Positions 59,962-64,000 of a DNA stretch of 64,000 nt are shown here, in pieces. The notes beneath the pieces were generated by a model, which was given only the letters and a program-made list of their open reading frames with translations, did no database searches and was not told the DNA's origin. The stretch spans positions 16,436 through 80,435 of the forward strand of contig CAMWQW010000019.1 in assembly GCA_947176505.1 (NCBI GenBank), in the 5' to 3' direction. The position numbers and the translations under genes are program-made. Within the stretch, counting starts at the first letter, position 1, and the number at the start of each line of letters is the position of its first letter. The DNA comes from an uncultured Lachnospiraceae bacterium (GTDB taxonomy: Bacteria > Bacillota > Clostridia > Lachnospirales > Lachnospiraceae).

Positions 59962-60010
59962 AGCTGTCAATAGCGGCTCGCAGAGCCGTTCATCTTGCTA
60001 TTGACTAGCT
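59962..60010. repeat. Nested inverted repeat
   Basis: An outer 13-bp arm (59962-59974, AGCTGTCAATAGC) pairs with 59997-60010 with one bulged base. Inside it a CGGCTC/GAGCCG hairpin (59974-59988) forms. It lies just past the terminator and before the 3' end of the gene at 60023; it could form a cruciform or act as a second terminator. Confidence 0.55.
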
Positions 60011-60022
60011 CGGCTGGCTTTG

Positions 60023-60538
60023 CTAAGACACTGAATATTGTGGTAAATTCTGCAACAAAGAAAACGTGTTATCTATGTTTTGCCTGTGCCAATTTATCGA
60101 CTTCCAACTATCAGTAGCTGCGCCTAATACTCCAACATTCAGAAAACTATTTCCTGTTGCAATTGTTCCAGAGGCACGAAATTCACTCCATTCTTTGTTC
60201 TGCACCGAGAGGCATATGGTGTCCGTATCTGTTGTGAAGGTGACTTCATAATTTAATTTGTTGACCTCGGTAATTTTTACAGACTGGAGTGTATCATAAG
60301 GGATTCGCAATGCAATTTCCTTCTTTGGAAACATACCTGCAAAAAAGATAACCTTGAGGGGAAGAAAGACAATTTCTTCTTCACACAGCTGCATGATGTA
60401 ATATTCTAAAGTAAAAAAATGGATTAACTTGCTGCCTAAAGAATCGTCGGGTGCATAATTTGCAACGATACAGGCATGTTCTTTGGGTTCATACCCTAAC
60501 TCTTTAATGATTTTTCTGACATTTTTTTCTCTTGCCAT
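60023..60538 (-). CDS. Unknown protein with PH-like beta domain
   Basis: A 171-residue cytosolic protein. The body has the alternating hydrophobic pattern of a bacterial PH-like domain (LYYIMQLCEEEIVFLPL-type segment, then IALRIPYDTLQSVKITEVNK and YEVTFTTDTDTICLSVQ), with a helical C-terminus (WHRQNIDNTFSLLQNLPQY). No family was firmly recognised. AAGGAG lies 10 bases before the ATG. It is isolated on the minus strand between the XRE-controlled genes and the mobile-element remnants. Confidence 0.6.
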   Translation of the reverse strand: MAREKNVRKIIKELGYEPKEHACIVANYAPDDSLGSKLIHFFTLEYYIMQLCEEEIVFLPLKVIFFAGMFPKKEIALRIPYDTLQSVKITEVNKLNYEVTFTTDTDTICLSVQNKEWSEFRASGTIATGNSFLNVGVLGAATDSWKSINWHRQNIDNTFSLLQNLPQYSVS

Positions 60539-60730
60539 TGATGTATATCTCCTTTCAAATTCTGATAGACTTTCCTATCGTCCATATCATAAACTATTTC
60601 AATCTAAATGTAAAGTATTTATTACTATTTGACATAAAAAAATTCTTGCATATCTTTTTGATGATAAGCAAGAAGGCTCATTTAGGGAACGCGAATCAGG
60701 AGCAGGGGTTAAGATGCTTTGTAGTGTACG

Positions 60731-61048
60731 TTATCTGATTTTCCTTAAAATCAATAATGCAATATCAGCCGTTAAAAGAAACAGGGTATAAACTGTCTGT
60801 ATCCCATTTGCCAACCGGACGATGTTATCCATAGCCCATATTAGTGCATATGCGAAAATATTCAGGAGGCCAAACAGCATGACATAAGAGATCAGTGAAG
60901 CCGTCGCAATAAGCCCACGACCACGTTCATCCCGTCCCTCTTTCGAAAAATAGAAGTATACGAAAAAGCCTAAAAACAGGAAACCAAGCCCTGCATTTAT
61001 TTTCATAAAAATCCTGTTGTCAAATAAAATAGTCAGCCAATCAATCAT
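60731..61048 (-). CDS. Small membrane protein paired with an XRE regulator
   Basis: A 105-residue protein with three hydrophobic spans (INAGLGFLFLGFFVYFYF; ATASLISYVMLFGLLNIFAY; TVYTLFLLTADIALLIL). It starts immediately at the stop of the XRE gene, so the two are translated together. Such two-gene cassettes (XRE repressor plus small membrane protein) are common in Firmicutes; function unknown. Confidence 0.75.
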   Translation of the reverse strand: MIDWLTILFDNRIFMKINAGLGFLFLGFFVYFYFSKEGRDERGRGLIATASLISYVMLFGLLNIFAYALIWAMDNIVRLANGIQTVYTLFLLTADIALLILRKIR

Positions 61049-61269
61049 TACGGTTCCTCCTTAAAGTCAAATAAATCTTCAATCGTAACTTCAAATACTC
61101 TTGCAATACTGTATGCGAGCAGCATAGAGGGATTATATCGATTTCGTTCGAGCTGTATAATCGTTTGTCGTGATACACCCACAAGGTCAGCGAGTTCTTG
61201 TTGGCTCATTCGTTTTGTCGCTCTGTAAATGTGTATCTTGCTGTCGAAAGAATATTTCTGCTTCGCCAT
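61048..61269 (-). CDS. XRE-family regulator (YozG-like)
   Basis: A 73-residue single-domain helix-turn-helix protein: MSQQELADLVGVSRQTIIQL is the HTH, followed by NPSMLLAYSIARVFEVTIED. It is full length for the YozG-like group. GGGAG-rich sequence precedes the ATG. The downstream membrane protein gene abuts it. It probably represses the two-gene cassette. Confidence 0.92.
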   Translation of the reverse strand: MAKQKYSFDSKIHIYRATKRMSQQELADLVGVSRQTIIQLERNRYNPSMLLAYSIARVFEVTIEDLFDFKEEP

Positions 61270-61319
61270 TCAATCGCTCCCTCCGCTCAAAATGAAATCA
61301 TCGGCTTATTATAACGTAT

Positions 61320-61691
61320 TTCTTTCATTTTGTCTAAGAAAGTTTATTGTGTTTCTTTGTCGGGTCAAAGAAACTGTTCGCCATCTATGACTCATATAAC
61401 CATTTTAACGCACCGTCGCAAGGACCGCGCATGAGTGGGGATAAGAGGAACCCGAGATGGTGACCACAGAACGCAACTATATCCTTACCTATAAGGATAA
61501 TTATAACGCCCTGCTCGGTTACATGCATAAAAATATATGTAAAAAGATACTTTCCGCACCCTCTTATAAAAATGTAATCAAAAAGGCAGTCGTAAATTTT
61601 GATAGGAGTTCGGCTGTCTTTTGTAGTCTTTTCACATCTTCCAAATTACTGTGGAATGATTGTTTCATTTTGCTAATTTCGACAAGATATG
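61320..61691 (+). pseudogene. Mobile-element remnant with short truncated reading frame
   Basis: This gap of about 420 bp has no intact gene. A frame starting at the ATG at 61457, with GAGG nine bases upstream, reads MVTTERNYILTYKDNYNALL and about 20 more plausible residues. It then runs through a terminator hairpin (61581-61622), so it is probably the 5' end of a truncated gene. The leader just upstream (CCGTCGCAAGGACCGCGC) is GC-rich against an AT-rich background. It sits next to a relaxase fragment, suggesting remains of an integrative element. Confidence 0.35.
61581..61622 (+). terminator. Terminator-like hairpin in the remnant region
   Basis: A 12-bp stem with two G-T pairs (61581-61592, AAAAGGCAGTCG, with 61611-61622, CGGCTGTCTTTT), followed by more T-rich sequence on the plus strand. 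Confidence 0.55.
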
Positions 61692-62078
61692 CTATGCTTG
61701 TCCTGTTGTCATACCCAATCCGGCAACGGAAAAGGGGTGCATATGTAGTTCTTTGTAAATTAATTTAGCGCATTTTTGATTCAGTGCGGCTTGTCCTTTC
61801 CGTTTCGCCCAATACTCACGCTCGGTAATGCGGTTCTTGCTCCCATGCAATAAGTCAATCTGATAGAGGTTTTCCCGGTGGCACATCTCCATGACTTCCG
61901 CTTTGAAATATTCCATAGCTGCGTCCGTACAGCGGTGCTTGCAGCCCTCTCTTGTGTCGGCTGGTCTTTCCATGTAGGGCAACAGCGGCACTTCCGCAAT
62001 CCGCAAAGAATTGATTACGATATGCACATGGATATATGGCAAAGTTTTAGGAAACTTTTTGATATAACTTTTCGACAA
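61692..62078 (-). pseudogene. Relaxase fragment (Tn1549/VirD2-type mobilisation protein)
   Basis: The frame translates to part of a MobA/VirD2-like relaxase: PYIHVHIVINSLRIAEVPLL carries the HxH metal-binding motif of relaxases. RREGCKHRC-like and YFKAEVMEMCHRENLYQIDL, then SKNRITEREYWAKRKGQAAL are typical of Tn1549-type relaxases. At 128 residues it lacks the catalytic Tyr domain at the N-terminus and the long C-terminus, so it is a truncated remnant. The first residues (MSKSYIKKFPKT) and last (HMHPFSVAGLGMTTGQ) look like unrelated joins. Confidence 0.7.
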
Positions 62079-62107
62079 AGTTGGAAAATCGGCACGTTTT
62101 TTGGCGC

Positions 62108-62139
62108 AAAAAAACAGGAAACCTTTTTTTGATTTCCTG
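62108..62139 (-). terminator. Terminator of the winged-helix gene
   Basis: Stem CAGGAAA (62115-62121) with TTTCCTG (62133-62139), followed on the minus strand by seven T. It lies about 40 bp after the stop of the winged-helix gene. Confidence 0.85.
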
Positions 62140-62177
62140 CTTTCTGACTGCCTAAAATGGCGGCGGTTATTCGGTTG

Positions 62178-62582
62178 TTATTCCCCGAAAGCAAACTTGT
62201 AGCCTATACCTAAAACGGTCTTTATGTAGGTGGGATTTTTGCTGTCCGGCTCTATCTTTTTCCGTAAATTGCATATCACGCTGGCAACGCTTGACTGGCA
62301 GCTTTCGCTCTCCATGCTCCACACGGATTCAAAGATTTGCGCCTTTGTGAATACCCGCCCCGGACTGGCGGCAAGGCAGCAGAGTGCGACGTATTCCAAA
62401 CGTGTGAGGTATATGTCTGCCCCGTCTTTTAATACCCGGCGTTGGTGCAGCCTTATTTCCAATCCCGGAAAAACCAATGCTGGGGATTGCGGCGGCTGTA
62501 TGGCTTCCAGCGGTATCATATCGGCAAGGGCAGCTATGGCTTTTTCAACCGCTTTTTCTTCTGTGTCGTTGAATGTAAGCAT
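62178..62582 (-). CDS. Stand-alone OmpR-type winged-helix DNA-binding protein
   Basis: A 134-residue protein with a short N-terminal helix (EEKAVEKAIAALADMIPLEA) followed by a Trans_reg_C winged helix (YLTRLEYVALCCLAASPGRV, then FTKAQIFESVWSMESES and YIKTVLGIGYKFAFGE). There is no receiver domain, so it is not a two-component regulator. Such lone winged-helix proteins are common on Firmicutes integrative elements, which fits the adjacent relaxase fragment. The ATG at 62582 has no good ribosome site; a GTG eight codons upstream is possible. Confidence 0.75.
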   Translation of the reverse strand: MLTFNDTEEKAVEKAIAALADMIPLEAIQPPQSPALVFPGLEIRLHQRRVLKDGADIYLTRLEYVALCCLAASPGRVFTKAQIFESVWSMESESCQSSVASVICNLRKKIEPDSKNPTYIKTVLGIGYKFAFGE

Positions 62583-62721
62583 GATTATTTTACCGACAAA
62601 TCTCACCCCCTGTCATGTAGCCTGTCCGTCAAAACGGAAAGCTCATGGGAAAAATACACTTAGGATAAATAGTCATTTCTTTTTTTTGATAATACCGCTA
62701 AGCGATACTTCTACATTTGCT

Positions 62722-64000
62722 TCAATTTGATGCAATTCCTATATATGATAAAATATATTTTGCTATCTCCTCTGACACTTGATAATGTGTTATAAATTCT
62801 CCCCGATCACTATATTCACCCGGAATTATTTCCTCGATATAATAATTACCATTGCTTTTATAAAGTATCTCGGTATACATTTCTTTTAACTCTTTTTTAT
62901 TATCCCTTGATAACATAAATCTAACAATTTGACATTCAATTTCTCCGGGTTTTGGCGCGTTATCTGCATATTCCCACTGTTCCAGAGCCAACCCGTTTAG
63001 ATATTGCGCTATTTCAGAAATATCGTCTATTTCATTCAGTAATGTGCTTTTGTCTGCTCCGTAAAACTGTATCTTCTGCTCTTTAGAAGTCTTGCGTAGT
63101 TCCTTTTCTGTAAATGATGTTTTTCCTTGATAATATCGGGCATTCTCTATAAATGATGTGTCTCCTTCATAATATCGGGCAGCCTCTATATCATCTGTTT
63201 TTTCAATATCATTATTTGGCACATAAAAATCAAGTCCCCACTCATCCAGTATGTCCTTCGCTGTTATATTCTTATTTAGCTCTAAATCTTCCGGCGCATT
63301 GAGAAACCGTCCCGCCTTTTCTGATATTCTGGCTATTGTTTCTACTTCTTGATTATAATCTCGTATAATATATTCACCTTTACTGGAAATATAAAATTCT
63401 AAGGTACTCATATTAACTAACTGTTTTCCATCCTGTAAAAATATAGGTTCATCAATTACCTCATATGATATATAGCTATATACCAAGTCTATATCTTCAG
63501 GCAACTGTTCCATATCATTCCAAGATTCAATATCCAGTTGTTTTACGAACCTTTCTATTTCTTTATTATTGTCAATGATACCAATCATCTCACCAGAAGC
63601 TGTAATAATTTCAGTAAATTGTTTTTTTTCTTCATCGTTTCCGAAAATATCTGCGGCAGCTTCCATGAATGATTTCTTTTCATTAGCAATAGAAGGGGCA
63701 GCGTATGCACCAGTTACAAAAAAGCAGATACAAACGGCAACCGTGAAAATAGCAGTAATGGCAATAATCACTTTTGATTTTTTCCTAAATTTCATAATCG
63801 CACCTAACCTTTCTTTTAACTGTTCTGCTCCCTCTGTCAAAGTGACGGAAGCTAAAGAACTTTTGTAGAGATTGTTTGACTTCAAAAAGGAAATTAGTAT
63901 ATCTCCATACTCACGTCTTGCGGTATCGTCAAGTATAGATATAACTTTTTCATCACATGACAATTCACAAGATTTGTTCACTTCTTTTTCCAACAGGTAT
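62722..64000 (-). CDS. BlaR1/M56-family peptidase-type sensor (5' end outside window)
   Basis: The frame is open to the right edge, so the gene starts beyond 64000 and only its C-terminal 426 or so residues are visible. KSCELSCDEKVI with REYGDILISFL is typical of the M56 (BlaR1/MecR1) region after the HExxH zinc site, which would be upstream. The membrane span VIIAITAIFTVAVCICFFVTG follows at about residue 75-95 of the visible part. The large extracytoplasmic remainder does not resemble a penicillin-binding domain; it has an internal near-repeat (ARYYEGDTSFIENARYYQGK). A BlaI-like regulator would be expected just outside. Confidence 0.75.
   Translation of the reverse strand, partial: YLLEKEVNKSCELSCDEKVISILDDTARREYGDILISFLKSNNLYKSSLASVTLTEGAEQLKERLGAIMKFRKKSKVIIAITAIFTVAVCICFFVTGAYAAPSIANEKKSFMEAAADIFGNDEEKKQFTEIITASGEMIGIIDNNKEIERFVKQLDIESWNDMEQLPEDIDLVYSYISYEVIDEPIFLQDGKQLVNMSTLEFYISSKGEYIIRDYNQEVETIARISEKAGRFLNAPEDLELNKNITAKDILDEWGLDFYVPNNDIEKTDDIEAARYYEGDTSFIENARYYQGKTSFTEKELRKTSKEQKIQFYGADKSTLLNEIDDISEIAQYLNGLALEQWEYADNAPKPGEIECQIVRFMLSRDNKKELKEMYTEILYKSNGNYYIEEIIPGEYSDRGEFITHYQVSEEIAKYILSYIGIASN

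Overview
The window looks like a chromosomal stretch from a spore-forming member of the Clostridia, most likely Lachnospiraceae. The basis is gene content: the DUF5716/DUF5717-type gene pair, a YtaF-like sporulation membrane protein, PrsA-like foldase, GH51 arabinofuranosidase lipoprotein, class I CIRCE heat-shock control of htpG, LytTR/GHKL signalling, strong AGGAGG ribosome binding sites and sigma-A-type promoters. No rRNA, tRNA or CRISPR array was recognised. Most genes lie on the minus strand.

Region 1 (1-7.6 kb): the tail of a two-component system (exported VCBS-like protein, response regulator, histidine kinase cut by the window edge), then purB and purF separated by a decayed gene, a small protein-kinase-like gene and a DUF3795 gene. 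Region 2 (7.6-14.7 kb): a four-gene minus-strand operon with its own TTGCAC/TATAAT promoter. It encodes a 1187-residue alpha-solenoid protein, a degenerate Hsp70/actin-fold protein, a TPR-like protein and a coiled-coil membrane protein, and it reads into purF. I regard it as the best candidate for an undescribed system. Region 3 (14.8-25.3 kb): a SpoIID-like protein with a peptidoglycan-binding domain and a secreted GH51 enzyme, then a block that looks AT-rich by eye with two transport modules. One is a MacB/FtsX-type ABC exporter with its own two-component system and a promoter box shared by both transcripts; the other is a YtrA-type GntR regulator with an ABC-2 transporter.

Region 4 (25.3-41.6 kb): mostly core genes. 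These are htpG with CIRCE and an unusual acidic repeat insert, a PrsA-like foldase, a PHP phosphoesterase, ilvE, a sensorless hybrid kinase, folA, thyA, a beta-CASP RNase, ytaF, a Ca2+-type P-ATPase, an N-terminally truncated AraC/GyrI regulator, greA and a GNAT. Region 5 (41.7-55.7 kb): nine closely packed minus-strand genes that appear to form one transcription unit from a TTGACA promoter. They encode an anchored protein, a DD-carboxypeptidase, a large membrane protein, an ABC ATPase and permease, a coiled-coil/Gly-rich membrane protein, MoxR, DUF58 and a 1485-residue protein with three VWA-like segments. This is a Bat/Gld-like cell-envelope module.

Region 6 (55.7-64 kb): a lipoprotein, an AgrC/AgrA-like GHKL/LytTR pair, a small XRE regulator facing an unknown gene across a perfect 23-bp inverted repeat, and then a mosaic of mobile-element debris (relaxase fragment, stand-alone winged-helix protein, small XRE/membrane pair). 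The window ends inside a BlaR1/M56-like gene. Two copies of a 41-bp intergenic repeat and several short hairpin clusters are scattered through the window.
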